This document shows, piece after piece, positions 25,174-34,720 of a DNA stretch of 64,000 nucleotides (positions are counted from its first letter, which is position 1; every line of letters begins with the position of its first letter). Location: assembly GCF_004005845.1 (NCBI RefSeq), contig NZ_SADE01000001.1, positions 310,001 through 374,000 of the forward strand. Reading direction: 5' to 3'. Below the pieces are notes generated by a model that worked only from the letters and a program-made list of their open reading frames with translations, did no database searches and was not told the origin of the DNA. The DNA comes from Hwanghaeella grinnelliae (lineage in GTDB: Bacteria > Pseudomonadota > Alphaproteobacteria > UBA8366 > Aestuariispiraceae). The translations under genes and the position numbers were made by a program.

Positions 25174-26568
25174 GTGACCGATCTGATTTCCATGACTGCC
25201 GTAGAGGCTATGCAGAGCCTCAACAAGGGCGAGACGAAACCGGCCGATTTCGTAGACGCGGCCTATGACCGGATCGCCAGGGTCGATGGGCCGGTCAACG
25301 CCATGGTCACCCTTTGTCCGGACCGCGCCAAAGCGGCGGCGAATAAGCCGGGCCTGAAGGCCACGCTGCTTGGTGGGCTGCCCGTGGCGGTAAAGGACCT
25401 GAACGATGTGGAAGGGGTGCGGACCACCTATGGCTCCCCGATCTTCGCCGACCATGTACCGGACCGGTCTGACATCATGGTGGAGCGGATCGAAGAACGC
25501 GGCGGGATAACGATCGGAAAATCCAACACGCCGGAATTCGGCGCCGGCGCGAACACGTTCAATGAGGTCTTCGGAAAAACTAGAAACCCTTGGAACACGG
25601 CCATGACCTGCGGCGGCTCCTCCGGTGGGTCTGCCGTCGCCCTTGCAACCGGCATGACATGGCTTGCGACGGGGTCTGATCTGGGTGGCTCCCTGCGCAC
25701 GCCCGCCAGCTTTTGCAACGTGGTCGGTTTCCGGCCCAGCCCCGGGACGGTGGCGCGGTCTTCATCGACGATGCCATTTGACTGTCTCAGCGTTCAGGGA
25801 CCGATGGCGCGCACGGTGGAGGATGTCGCCCTGTTCTTGGATGTGATGACAGGTAATCATATTGAAGATCCGATTTCGCGACCGGCGCCGGCAACAAGTT
25901 ACTTGGAGCAGGTTCGCAAACCGCGTGGGCCGAAGCGCGTGGCGCTTTCCCCCAATCTCGGCTTCCTGAAGGTCGACCCTCGGGTTACCGACGTGATTTC
26001 CGGCGCGGCCGGGGTTTTTGCCGATATGGGGGCGACGGTCGAGGAAGCCTGTCCCGACCTGACCGACACGCCTGATATTTTCCAGACCATGCGGGCCGAG
26101 TTTTTCGTTGCCGGACATGCATCCGATCTGGACGAACACCGGGACCAATTGAAGTCGGATGTGATCTGGAACATCGAAAAAGGCATGGCGCTGACCGCCG
26201 ATGAGATCGGCAGGGCGGAGCGCGCACGCGCCGCCTTGTATGCGCGGGTTGCCGCCTTTTTCGGGGAATACGACCTGTTGGCATGTGCGACGGCGATCGT
26301 GCCGCCATTCGATGTGGATCAACGCTATGTCGAAGAGGTGGACGGTCATCGATTCGACAATTACATCGATTGGCTGGCGATGTGCTATGCAATCACATGC
26401 ACCTCCTGTCCGGCGATTTCCGTGCCTTGTGGCTTCACTGATGACGGACTTCCGATCGGTATTCAACTGGTCGGGCGTCCGCGTGGCGACGGGGAACTGC
26501 TTGGGATGGCACATCTTTTCCAGCAGGCGTCCGGCATCTCGACCAAGCCGATCGATCCGAAGGGCTGA
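25174..26568 (+). CDS. amidase-signature family amidase
   Basis: A 464-residue hydrolase of the amidase-signature family, which uses a Ser-cisSer-Lys triad. The Lys is in LPVAVKDLNDVEGVRT; the serines are in TCGGSSGGSAVALATGM and the following DLGGSLRTPASF. The specific amide is not readable; relatives include GatA and aliphatic or aryl amidases. A GTG at 25174 with GGGAGGG about 7 nt upstream is the likely start; an ATG at 25108 is in frame but its first residues are unlike the family. It is divergent from the CobW gene. Confidence 0.9.
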   Translation: MTDLISMTAVEAMQSLNKGETKPADFVDAAYDRIARVDGPVNAMVTLCPDRAKAAANKPGLKATLLGGLPVAVKDLNDVEGVRTTYGSPIFADHVPDRSDIMVERIEERGGITIGKSNTPEFGAGANTFNEVFGKTRNPWNTAMTCGGSSGGSAVALATGMTWLATGSDLGGSLRTPASFCNVVGFRPSPGTVARSSSTMPFDCLSVQGPMARTVEDVALFLDVMTGNHIEDPISRPAPATSYLEQVRKPRGPKRVALSPNLGFLKVDPRVTDVISGAAGVFADMGATVEEACPDLTDTPDIFQTMRAEFFVAGHASDLDEHRDQLKSDVIWNIEKGMALTADEIGRAERARAALYARVAAFFGEYDLLACATAIVPPFDVDQRYVEEVDGHRFDNYIDWLAMCYAITCTSCPAISVPCGFTDDGLPIGIQLVGRPRGDGELLGMAHLFQQASGISTKPIDPKG

Positions 26569-26740
26569 ACGTGGCCATTTCGTCTGCTGCGCTACTTTGC
26601 TGCGGCTGCGAAGGCTGCTTGCCTGCCTAAGGCGTGGCGGCTATCGTCACGGCCGGCCGAAGCGCCGGGATACCAACGACAGAATGGTGGCATGGGCCGC
26701 CGATAGGGCGGGAAAAGCTCGTAAAAAGGAGTGGGAATTC

Positions 26741-27199
26741 ATGGACAGCGCAAGGCTGCATGAAGATCTGAACGGATATTTTTTCGAAGATCTTAGTGTT
26801 GGAATGTCCGCCGTTTTTGCGAAGACGATTACCGAAGCTGATATCGTTCTGTTTTCCGGCGTTACCGGCGATATGAACCCGGTCCATGTGAACCAGGAAT
26901 TCGCCGAGGGAACCATCTTCAAGGGCCGTATTGCCCATGGTATGTTGACGGCCAGCCTGATCTCGACCGTTTTGGGAACCAAGATGCCCGGTCCCGGCTG
27001 CATCTATCTTAGCCAGGACCTTCGCTTCCTGGCGCCGGTTCGCGCCGGCGATACGGTGGAGGCGCGCGCGGTTATCACAGAATTGGTCCCGGAAAAGAAA
27101 CGTCTGATCTGCAAAACTACTGCGCGTGTCGGCGATACCATCGTCTGTGACGGGCAGGCCAAGATGATGGTTCGTGCCCGGGCGGAGCTTCGGACGTAG
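26741..27199 (+). CDS. MaoC-like (R)-specific enoyl-CoA hydratase
   Basis: A 152-residue single hot-dog protein. The hydratase-2 motif with catalytic Asp and His is FSGVTGDMNPVHVNQEFA, followed by GRIAHGMLTASLIS. Single-domain enzymes of this kind (PhaJ-like) hydrate trans-2-enoyl-CoA to (R)-3-hydroxyacyl-CoA, feeding polyhydroxyalkanoate or lipid synthesis. AAAAAGGAG precedes the ATG at 26741, which decides the start. ribF follows 39 bp later and may be co-transcribed. Confidence 0.9.
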   Translation: MDSARLHEDLNGYFFEDLSVGMSAVFAKTITEADIVLFSGVTGDMNPVHVNQEFAEGTIFKGRIAHGMLTASLISTVLGTKMPGPGCIYLSQDLRFLAPVRAGDTVEARAVITELVPEKKRLICKTTARVGDTIVCDGQAKMMVRARAELRT

Positions 27200-27238
27200 C
27201 CCGACCCAGAGTCGAACGCTGCATTCCGGCACAACATC

Positions 27239-28189
27239 ATGCGCATCCTTCACCACGTTTCCGAAACACCGGACGATCTGAAGTCCGGCGTCGTCGTTCT
27301 GGGCAATTTCGACGGTGTTCACCGTGGCCATCAGGATGTGATCGGTCGTGCTGCGGAAGTTGCGCAGGCGGCCAACGCACCGTTGTTGGTGATGACCTTC
27401 GAACCCCATCCCCGCCGTTATTTCGCGCCGGGTGAACCACCCTTCCGGCTCACGGACCTGCGAAACAAAGCGCACCATTTGGCGGCACTGGGGGTCGATG
27501 CGCTGGTCGTACTCAGCTTCAATGCGGATCTGGCCAGCATGACGGCGGATGCCTTCGTCGATGACATTCTGGTTGGTGGACTGGGGGCCAGACATATCGT
27601 TGTGGGCTACGACTTTTGCTTCGGCAAAGGCCGGGCGGGTACCCCCGATCTGATCCGCGACCGTGGCGGCATTACCGTCACCACGATCGATCCTCGGGCG
27701 ACGCATGACGGGATCATCTATTCATCGACCCGGATCCGCGATCTGCTGCGCCGGGGCAATCCGGGTCAGGCTGCTGCGCTGCTGGGCCGGCCTTTCGAGA
27801 TCGAAGGAAGGGTCGAAAAAGGCCAGCAATTGGGCCGGACGATAGGCTTTCCGACAGCGAACCTGGACCTTGGCGAGTACGTTCGTCCGGCGGTCGGTAT
27901 CTACGCCGTGCGTTGCGGCGTCGAAACGCAGGATCAATCCGCGGTTACCTGGTATGACGGGGCGGGCTATTACGGGAACCGTCCGACCGTGGATGGGACG
28001 GGTGAACTTTTCGAAGCCTTCCTATTCGACTTCAAAGGCGATCTCTACGGCCATTATCTGCGGGTCGCGCTGATAGAGTTCATCCGACCCGACAGGAAGT
28101 TCGACGGTTTGGATGGTTTGCAAAAGCAAATTCAGCACGATTGCGCCGTGGCGAGGCGCATCCTTCAAACCCGCGCCGCCGGGGGGTAG
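27239..28189 (+). CDS. ribF: bifunctional riboflavin kinase/FAD synthetase
   Basis: RibF makes FMN from riboflavin and then FAD. The 316-residue protein has an N-terminal FAD synthetase domain with VLGNFDGVHRGHQDVI and the STRIRDLLRRG stretch, and a C-terminal kinase domain with GRTIGFPTANLDLGEYVRP and GYYGNRPTVDG. Length is normal for the family. It lies in the same direction as the MaoC gene upstream. Confidence 0.96.
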   Translation: MRILHHVSETPDDLKSGVVVLGNFDGVHRGHQDVIGRAAEVAQAANAPLLVMTFEPHPRRYFAPGEPPFRLTDLRNKAHHLAALGVDALVVLSFNADLASMTADAFVDDILVGGLGARHIVVGYDFCFGKGRAGTPDLIRDRGGITVTTIDPRATHDGIIYSSTRIRDLLRRGNPGQAAALLGRPFEIEGRVEKGQQLGRTIGFPTANLDLGEYVRPAVGIYAVRCGVETQDQSAVTWYDGAGYYGNRPTVDGTGELFEAFLFDFKGDLYGHYLRVALIEFIRPDRKFDGLDGLQKQIQHDCAVARRILQTRAAGG

Positions 28190-28214
28190 GCGCTACGATC
28201 CCCGACGCCTTTGC

Positions 28215-28823
28215 CTACTTGAACGGCGGGCCCACTATCCAGGTGACCAGCGCGCAACGTGTGCCCTTGGTCACGGGTGTCACCCGGTGAATATGGTTGG
28301 CTGGGAACATCACCAGGGTGCCGCGTTCCTTCGGCGCAGTTACTGGAATACCGGTCATATTGATTTCCAGATCACCCCCTTCATACTCGTTCGGGTGGCT
28401 CATCTGGAACGTGATGGCCAGCTTGCGTCGAGGTCTGTCGGGGGCATTCGCGTCAATATGCCAATTGTAATGGCCCTTTTCATTGCCTTCGTAGGTCACG
28501 TGGTACAGGGGTTCGTCGATACCGGTAATGTCGAACTGGAAATGGCGCGCGTTTAGCTCCGAAATGACATCCAGAATCCGCTGATAGGCCCACTGCATCT
28601 CTTTGTTGGGGGGAAGGTGACGCACAAAGCTGAGGTTGCCATCGGGGTCAACCTTGTTGTCGAGACCGACAACCACTCGGCGGGACTCGCGATGCAAGGC
28701 CGCTTGCTGAATGCGATCCATCTCTTCATCGGAAAATAAACCCTGGCGGCTGACAAAGGCTTCGGGCAAGCGGCCTGGAATCGGCGGGGTCGGTGGAATC
28801 GGGATGATGTATAAAGGGCGCAT
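28215..28823 (-). CDS. 2-oxoglutarate/Fe(II) oxygenase, prolyl-hydroxylase type
   Basis: A 202-residue oxygenase with a double-stranded beta-helix core. The iron ligands are in YNWHIDANAP (HxD) and, distally, NHIHRVTPVTKGTRCAL, whose Arg would bind 2-oxoglutarate. The layout (KLAITFQMSHPNEYEGGDLEI) matches the P4H/PKHD group that hydroxylates protein side chains. GGAG lies 8 nt before the ATG at 28823; the upstream ATG at 28829 abuts it and is less likely. The substrate is unknown. It is convergent with ribF. Confidence 0.87.
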   Translation of the reverse strand: MRPLYIIPIPPTPPIPGRLPEAFVSRQGLFSDEEMDRIQQAALHRESRRVVVGLDNKVDPDGNLSFVRHLPPNKEMQWAYQRILDVISELNARHFQFDITGIDEPLYHVTYEGNEKGHYNWHIDANAPDRPRRKLAITFQMSHPNEYEGGDLEINMTGIPVTAPKERGTLVMFPANHIHRVTPVTKGTRCALVTWIVGPPFK

Positions 28824-29192
28824 AGGCATCTCCAGAATCGCTTTGCTCTTGCTGACACGAGCGGTTCTAACCTTCGCCTTCCGGCCTGTCTACAACCGGC
28901 CGGGTGCGGCTTTGCCTTTTAGGCGTTCCGCGCTTGACCCCGTATGGTGTGAAAACTAGGATCGCGCGCCACGAAACAAGGCTGATACAATGCTGCCCAT
29001 GTTGCCGACAGCAAATCGGATCATTCGTCGAATTATCGGCCCGGCCCTGACGATATGACAGGAGCCGGGACAGGCGCGTTGCAACTGCGACTGTGACGAA
29101 AGCGGGGCCATGGGCCCCTACGAACAAGATCGAACATTATCCATTGTGACTGGAGAAGGGCTTGCCGAAAGCCCACTCAGGACGGAACTGGA
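28824..29192. other. 369-bp gap upstream of ileS
   Basis: No credible gene is seen; the open frame at 28867-29127 on the minus strand has no ribosome site or family resemblance. The gap holds the putative ileS promoter at 28934-28962 and then a leader of about 220 nt. The leader contains a GC palindrome, GGGGCCATGGGCCCC, at about 29103-29117. No T-box features were found. Confidence 0.5.
28934..28962 (+). promoter_or_regulatory. putative sigma70-type promoter for ileS
   Basis: TTGACC at 28934-28939 and TAGGAT at 28957-28962 are separated by exactly 17 bp. Transcription would start near 28969, leaving a leader of about 220 nt before the ileS ATG. Confidence 0.45.
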
Positions 29193-32069
29193 ATGACTGA
29201 AAACACTTCTTCCGCGCCCGACTACCGGGACACCATCGCGCTGCCGAAAACCGATTTTCCGATGCGAGGCGGGTTGCCGACCAAGGAACCCGAACTGCTG
29301 GAACGCTGGGCGCGCATCGATTTGTGGCGGCAACTCCGCGAAAGCTCGAAGGGCCGTGAAAAATTCATCCTGCATGACGGCCCTCCCTATGCGAACGGGC
29401 ATCTTCATATCGGCCACGCGCTGAACAAGATCCTAAAGGACATCATCAACAAGTCGCAGCAGATGCTGGGTAAGGACGCGAACTATGTCCCCGGCTGGGA
29501 CTGCCATGGCCTGCCCATTGAATGGAAGATCGAAGAACAGTATCGCGCCGCCGGGCAGGATAAAGACGATGTTCCGATCGTCGAGTTCCGGAAGGAATGT
29601 CGCGAATTCGCCGACAAGTGGATCGACATCCAGCGGTCTGAGTTCAAGCGTTTGGGCGTGCTGGGCGATTGGGATAACCCCTACACCACCATGGCCTATG
29701 GGGCGGAAGCGCAGATCGTCTCCGAACTGGGCAAGTTCCTGATGAATGGCGCGCTCTATAAAGGCTCCAAGCCGGTCTTGTGGTCGGTGGTTGAAAAGAC
29801 TGCCCTGGCCGAGGCCGAGGTCGAATACCAGGAACACAAGTCGACGATGATCTGGGTGAAATTCCCGGTCGTTGCCGCGGCCGTGCCTGAATTGGAAGGG
29901 GCAACGGTTGTCATCTGGACGACCACGCCATGGACGATTCCGGGCAACCGCGCCGTCGCCGCGCATCGTGACTTTGATTATGTGGTTATGGAAGTCACCG
30001 ACATTGCCGAGAACTCCAAGGCGGTCGTTGGCGAACGCCTGGTGGTCGCCAAGGCGCTTCAGGAAGCGGTCTGCGAAAAGGCGGGCATCATCGGCAATAC
30101 CGTTGTCGCGACCCTGAAGGGTGAGCAAGTGATCGGTACGAAATGCGCCCATCCCTGGCGTGGTTATGCGGATGCGAACGGTGGGTTCGAATACGACTGC
30201 CCGGTCCTGGATGCGGAATTCGTCACCGACGATGCCGGTACCGGCTTCGTCCATATCGCGCCGGGTCATGGTGCCGATGACTGGGCGCTCGGCATGGCGA
30301 ACGAATTGGAAATCCCGCAGACGGTGGGCGAGGACGGTGTGTTCTACGACCATGTTCCGCTGCTGGCGGGCAAGGCGGTGCTGACGTCGGAAGGCAAGGA
30401 AGGCGATGCCAACGCGACAGTACTTCGGAATCTGGCCATCGCCGGCAAGCTTCTGGCCAAGGGGAATCTGAAGCACTCCTATCCACATTCCTGGCGGTCG
30501 AAGGCGCCGCTGATTTTCCGGAATACGGCGCAATGGTTCATCTCCATGAAGACGAACGATCTGCGGACGAAAGCGTTGCAGGCGATCGAAGATACGGCTT
30601 TCTACCCGAAAGGGGGCAAGAACCGGCTCTACTCGATGATCGAGAACCGGCCGGATTGGGTCATCTCCCGCCAGCGCGCCTGGGGCGTGCCGATTCCGGT
30701 TTTCGTTTCCAAGGAAACGGGCGAACCCCTGCGTGATCAGCAGGTGGTAGATCGTATCGTGGAGGCATTCCGGGAAGAGGGCGCGGATGCGTGGTTCAGC
30801 TCCGACCCTTCCCGTTTCTTGGGGAACACGCATAATCCGGACGATTTCGAGCAGGTGATGGATGTTGTCGACGTTTGGTTCGACAGCGGCTCCACCCATG
30901 CCTTCGTGCTGGAACAGCGGGAAGACCTGCAATGGCCGGCCTCTCTCTACCTTGAGGGGACCGATCAGCATCGCGGATGGTTCCACTCGTCACTTCTCGA
31001 ATCCTGCGGAACGCGCGGCCGTGCGCCCTATGAGGCGGTGCTGACACACGGTTTCATCATGGCCGAGGACGGAACCAAAATGTCCAAGTCCAAGGGCAAC
31101 CAGGTCGTGCCGCAGGAAGTGAACGACAAATACGGTGCGGATATCCTGCGCCTGTGGGTGGTGTTTGAAGATTACTACAACGATCTGCGCGTCGGCGAAG
31201 GCACGTTGAAGCAGTTGACCGACTACTACCGTCGCTTCCGGAACACGTTGCGCTGGCTGCTCGGAAACCTGTCCGGTCACGATCCGTCGGAACGGATGCC
31301 GTTGGATCAGATGCCTGAACTGGAACGGCTGATGCTGCACCGGCTTTGGGAATTGGACGGGATCGTCCGAAAATCCGTTGCGGCGTACGACTTCCACCGT
31401 GCGTTCCGTGAGTTGCATGATTTCTGCGCCATCGACCTCAGCGCATTCTATTTCGATATCCGCAAGGACAGCCTGTATTGCGACCCTGCAGACGATGTGA
31501 AACGGCGTGCAAGTCTTGTCGTGCTTGAGGAGTTGTTCTCCTGCCTAACCGCATGGCTTGCGCCGATTTTGAGCTTCACGGCAGAGGAAGCCTGGCTGTC
31601 CCGCACCGGGGATGCTGACGACAATTCCGTACATCTGCGCGTCTTTCCGGACGTTCCCGCAGAATGGTCGGCGCCGGCGGTGGCGGAGAAATGGGCTTCG
31701 GTCCGGCAGATTCGTCGCGCCGTTCTCGGCGCGCTGGAAATCGAACGGGCGGAAAAGCGCATCGGGGCGAGCTTGCAGTCGGCCCCGTTGGTGACGATTC
31801 CAGCGGATATGTTGGCCCAGGTATCGGATGTTGATTTGGCTGAGGTCTGCATTACTTCCGGGTTGACGGTTCAAGCCGGTGAAATCCCGGACGGCGCCTT
31901 CACCTTGGTAGAGGTTCCCGGAATCGGTGTTTCCCCGCAATTGGCGGATGGCCAGAAGTGCGAACGCTGCTGGCGCGTGCTGCCGGATGTTGGCAAGCAT
32001 GACAATGCGCCAGGGACATGCGGCAGATGCGCGGACGCTGTGCGCAATCTTCCGACGGCGGCCGAATGA
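29193..32069 (+). CDS. ileS: isoleucyl-tRNA synthetase
   Basis: IleRS charges tRNA-Ile and edits valine. The 958-residue class I enzyme has HIGH at residues 72-75 (NGHLHIGHALNKILKD) and KMSKS at 629-633. The editing domain lies between (VVIWTTTPWTIPGNRA). The C-terminus has two zinc-type CxxC pairs, KCERCWRVL and CGRCADAV, typical of the bacterial form. lspA overlaps its stop, the common proteobacterial pair. Confidence 0.98.
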   Translation: MTENTSSAPDYRDTIALPKTDFPMRGGLPTKEPELLERWARIDLWRQLRESSKGREKFILHDGPPYANGHLHIGHALNKILKDIINKSQQMLGKDANYVPGWDCHGLPIEWKIEEQYRAAGQDKDDVPIVEFRKECREFADKWIDIQRSEFKRLGVLGDWDNPYTTMAYGAEAQIVSELGKFLMNGALYKGSKPVLWSVVEKTALAEAEVEYQEHKSTMIWVKFPVVAAAVPELEGATVVIWTTTPWTIPGNRAVAAHRDFDYVVMEVTDIAENSKAVVGERLVVAKALQEAVCEKAGIIGNTVVATLKGEQVIGTKCAHPWRGYADANGGFEYDCPVLDAEFVTDDAGTGFVHIAPGHGADDWALGMANELEIPQTVGEDGVFYDHVPLLAGKAVLTSEGKEGDANATVLRNLAIAGKLLAKGNLKHSYPHSWRSKAPLIFRNTAQWFISMKTNDLRTKALQAIEDTAFYPKGGKNRLYSMIENRPDWVISRQRAWGVPIPVFVSKETGEPLRDQQVVDRIVEAFREEGADAWFSSDPSRFLGNTHNPDDFEQVMDVVDVWFDSGSTHAFVLEQREDLQWPASLYLEGTDQHRGWFHSSLLESCGTRGRAPYEAVLTHGFIMAEDGTKMSKSKGNQVVPQEVNDKYGADILRLWVVFEDYYNDLRVGEGTLKQLTDYYRRFRNTLRWLLGNLSGHDPSERMPLDQMPELERLMLHRLWELDGIVRKSVAAYDFHRAFRELHDFCAIDLSAFYFDIRKDSLYCDPADDVKRRASLVVLEELFSCLTAWLAPILSFTAEEAWLSRTGDADDNSVHLRVFPDVPAEWSAPAVAEKWASVRQIRRAVLGALEIERAEKRIGASLQSAPLVTIPADMLAQVSDVDLAEVCITSGLTVQAGEIPDGAFTLVEVPGIGVSPQLADGQKCERCWRVLPDVGKHDNAPGTCGRCADAVRNLPTAAE

Positions 32070-32581
32070 CGCGAACCGACATGCCTGAAACAGCCGCTGG
32101 CAGCCGGTCCTTGGTCGGCCTCGGATTGGTAATCTGCGGCGTTACGATCATTCTGGATCAGATCAGCAAATGGGTGTTTCTGGACATCGTGCAGTCCGCC
32201 AACGGGACGATTGAGGTTACCGGTTTCTTCAACCTAGTCATGGTCTGGAACCGCGGGGTCAGCTTTGGGATGTTCTCCGACCACGCGGAACTGGGGCGAT
32301 GGGGCCTGTCCGGTTTGGCCTTGGCGATCACGATCGGTCTATTCTTTTGGCTCCGCAAGGTGGGGCACTGGATGCTGGCCATGGCACTTGGCCTCGTCAT
32401 GGGCGGCGCGGTTGGAAATGTTATCGACCGTGTCCGGTTCGGCGCGGTGTTCGATTTCCTCGATTTGCATGCAGCCGGGTACCATTGGCCCGCTTTCAAC
32501 GTGGCGGATTCCGCCATTGTCGTTGGGGTTGGATTGATCCTGCTGGATGGTTTATTAAATAACACGGACAAAGCGGCGTAG
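32066..32581 (+). CDS. lspA: lipoprotein signal peptidase
   Basis: LspA cuts the signal peptide of diacylglyceryl prolipoproteins at the inner membrane. The 171-residue protein has four hydrophobic segments and the conserved NRGVSFGMF, GGAVGNVIDRV and FNVADSAI motifs; the catalytic aspartates are D121 and D148. The ATG overlaps the ileS stop (ATGA), so the two are coupled; 32018 is an in-frame opening inside ileS and is not used. Its substrates here would include the BamF-like, OmpA-family and M48 lipoproteins. Confidence 0.96.
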   Translation: MTRTDMPETAAGSRSLVGLGLVICGVTIILDQISKWVFLDIVQSANGTIEVTGFFNLVMVWNRGVSFGMFSDHAELGRWGLSGLALAITIGLFFWLRKVGHWMLAMALGLVMGGAVGNVIDRVRFGAVFDFLDLHAAGYHWPAFNVADSAIVVGVGLILLDGLLNNTDKAA

Positions 32582-32617
32582 TATCCGCTGCAACGGCGTC
32601 GGGACGAAGACAAACCT

Positions 32618-33211
32618 ATGGTTCGAATTTCCAGGAAGATTGGCGTTTGTGCTGTGATCGCGGCATCTGTGCTTTTGGCCGGGTGTGAGTCCAATCTGGG
32701 AAACCTTTTCGGATACCAGCGCGGCGGCCCCGACGAATTCTCTGTCGTGAAACGCGCGCCCTTGACCCTGCCGCCGGATTTCGGCCTTCGGGCGCCCGAT
32801 CCCAATGCGGATGAATTGAACCGGGTCACACCGCGGGCTACGGCCCGGGCTTCCCTGATCGGCAATGATTTGACGCCTCGGCAGCAGCAACGCTTGGTGC
32901 GTGAGAAAGTCGCCCAGGGCAGCAGCCCCGGTGAAATCGCCTTGCTGGCGAAGGCGAACGCTTTGAATGCCGATCCGGAAATCCGGCAAATAGTGGATGA
33001 CGAAAGCGCGTCGCTTGCCCGTGAAAACGAAAGCTTCGTGGATGATCTGCTGTTCTGGAAGGAAGACAAGCTTCCGGGCGATGTCGTCGATCCGGAGGGT
33101 GAATCCAAGCGTTTGCAGGAAAACTCCAGCCTTGGTCGCCCGGTGACGGAAGGCCAAACGCCGACGATCACCACGCAGACGGAAGAACCGCTCTTCAAGT
33201 GGCCGTTCTAG
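32618..33211 (+). CDS. DUF3035 (BamF-type) lipoprotein
   Basis: A 197-residue lipoprotein: basic N-terminus, hydrophobic core and lipobox LLAGC (Cys23). After it come FSVVKRAPLTLPPDFGLRAP and a charged, largely disordered rest. The VxRRAPLxLPPDFxLPxP motif is the hallmark of DUF3035, called BamF in Caulobacter, where it belongs to the outer-membrane protein assembly complex. It follows lspA by 36 bp and precedes two M16 peptidases, a usual alphaproteobacterial order. Confidence 0.88.
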   Translation: MVRISRKIGVCAVIAASVLLAGCESNLGNLFGYQRGGPDEFSVVKRAPLTLPPDFGLRAPDPNADELNRVTPRATARASLIGNDLTPRQQQRLVREKVAQGSSPGEIALLAKANALNADPEIRQIVDDESASLARENESFVDDLLFWKEDKLPGDVVDPEGESKRLQENSSLGRPVTEGQTPTITTQTEEPLFKWPF

Positions 33212-33331
33212 GTCCAGGCCACGTCGGGAAGCCGCTTTCCTCTTCCGAACCAAAACTTTTCTTATTCCTTAGCGCTTCGGTTCTGCCTCACCCTCCCTAT
33301 ATAGGAAGGGGTGCCACCGAACGAGGAAGAT

Positions 33332-34720
33332 GTGATCCGAATGCGAATCCCTGTCTATCTGGCCGCCTTCACGGCGCTATTGGTGCTTTCCATCACGGTT
33401 CGAGATGCCGACGCCCGCGTTTTCGACCCTGAAACGGCGACCCTCTCAAACGGCATGCAGGTCGTGGTCGTTTCCAAGCGCAGTGCCCCGGTTATCACGC
33501 ATATGGTCTGGTACAAGGTCGGTGCGATGGACGAACCGCAGGGTAAGTCGGGTTTGGCGCATTTTTTCGAACATTTGATGTTCAAGGGAACTGAGAAGGT
33601 TCCAGCCGGTCAGTTCTCTGAAATCGTCGCTAAAAACGGCGGCCAGGACAACGCTTTTACCAGTTCCGACTACACGGCCTATTATCAGGCGATTGCCGCG
33701 GATCGGCTGGAATTGGTGATGAAACTTGAATCCGACCGGATGAGGAACCTCAAACTCGATCCGAAGGAGATCGAGACCGAGCGCCAGGTTATCTTGGAAG
33801 AGCGTCGATCGAGAACCGAAAATCGCCCAGGGGCTCGTTTGGCGGAACAGGCGGATGCCGCCTTCTTTATGAACCACCCCTATGGCCGGCCGGTCATCGG
33901 CTGGGCGCATGAAATTCGCGACCTGACGCATGACGATATCAAGGGTTTCTACGACCGTTGGTACGCGCCCAATAACGCGGTTCTGGTCGTGGTCGGCGAT
34001 GTTGATATGGCCGATGTCCTGCCGCTGGCAGAAAAATACTACGGCAGTCTGCCGGTTCGGGACGTTCCCGACCCGGTTGCTTGGCGTGAGCCCCCACATC
34101 AGGCGGATGGGACGGTGGTGCTCCACGACCGTGATGTGACTCAGCCGTCATGGAGCAAACGTTACTTGGCGCCCAGCTACCTCTATGGTGCGACGGAATA
34201 TGCCTATCCGTTGCAGGTCCTTGCCGAGGTCTTGAGCGGCGGCTCGACAAGCCGCCTCTACAGTTCGCTGGTCGTACAGGACAAAGTCGCGGCTTCGGCC
34301 GGGGCCTGGTACTCGGCGGATAGCCGGGGTCCCGCGACGCTGGGTTTTTATGTCTCTCCGGCGCCGGGTAAGTCGTTGGACGACGCTGCGTCGGCCATGG
34401 AGGCCAAGATCGCCGACATCCTAAGTGACGGTGTGACGGAAGATGAGGTTGAACGCGCCATCGTCCGTCTGACCGATGCGGCTGAATTGGCGAAAGACAG
34501 TTTTCAGGGCATCGCGCGCACTTTGGGTGCCGCCGTCACTATTGGGCGTAGCGCCCAGGATGTGGAAGCCTGGCCTGACCGTATCGCCGCGGTGACGATA
34601 GATCAGGTGAATGAAGCGATGCGCCATGTTTTGACGGACCAGGGCGCCCTGGTTTCCAAACTGTTGCCGGCGGAAACGTCGACACAGGAAGGCGAGACAA
34701 CGGGTAAGGGGAAATCTTGA
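33332..34720 (+). CDS. M16 family zinc peptidase, catalytic subunit
   Basis: A 462-residue secreted peptidase. After a signal peptide (about residues 1-28), the inverted zinc motif HFFEH is at about 77-81, with the third ligand expected in ELVMKLESDRM. A second M16 domain follows with GGSTSRLYSSLVVQDKVAA. The GTG at 33332 is chosen because GAGG is 5 nt upstream; ATG 33341 and GTG 33311 are alternatives. It overlaps the next gene by one base, and the two products should pair, one supplying zinc and the other substrate contacts. Confidence 0.9.
   Translation: MIRMRIPVYLAAFTALLVLSITVRDADARVFDPETATLSNGMQVVVVSKRSAPVITHMVWYKVGAMDEPQGKSGLAHFFEHLMFKGTEKVPAGQFSEIVAKNGGQDNAFTSSDYTAYYQAIAADRLELVMKLESDRMRNLKLDPKEIETERQVILEERRSRTENRPGARLAEQADAAFFMNHPYGRPVIGWAHEIRDLTHDDIKGFYDRWYAPNNAVLVVVGDVDMADVLPLAEKYYGSLPVRDVPDPVAWREPPHQADGTVVLHDRDVTQPSWSKRYLAPSYLYGATEYAYPLQVLAEVLSGGSTSRLYSSLVVQDKVAASAGAWYSADSRGPATLGFYVSPAPGKSLDDAASAMEAKIADILSDGVTEDEVERAIVRLTDAAELAKDSFQGIARTLGAAVTIGRSAQDVEAWPDRIAAVTIDQVNEAMRHVLTDQGALVSKLLPAETSTQEGETTGKGKS

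Noticed and set aside
28867-29127. Small minus-strand open frame upstream of ileS
   Set aside because: No Shine-Dalgarno sequence, no family resemblance, and it overlaps the best promoter candidate for ileS.
28969-29192. T-box leader for ileS
   Set aside because: No T-box sequence (AAnnnUGGnACCgCG type) or specifier loop and no terminator/antiterminator pair; T-boxes are also rare in alphaproteobacteria.
29433-30986. 517-residue open frame antisense to ileS
   Set aside because: Shadow of the GC-rich ileS reading frame; ileS motifs are continuous on the plus strand across the whole span.
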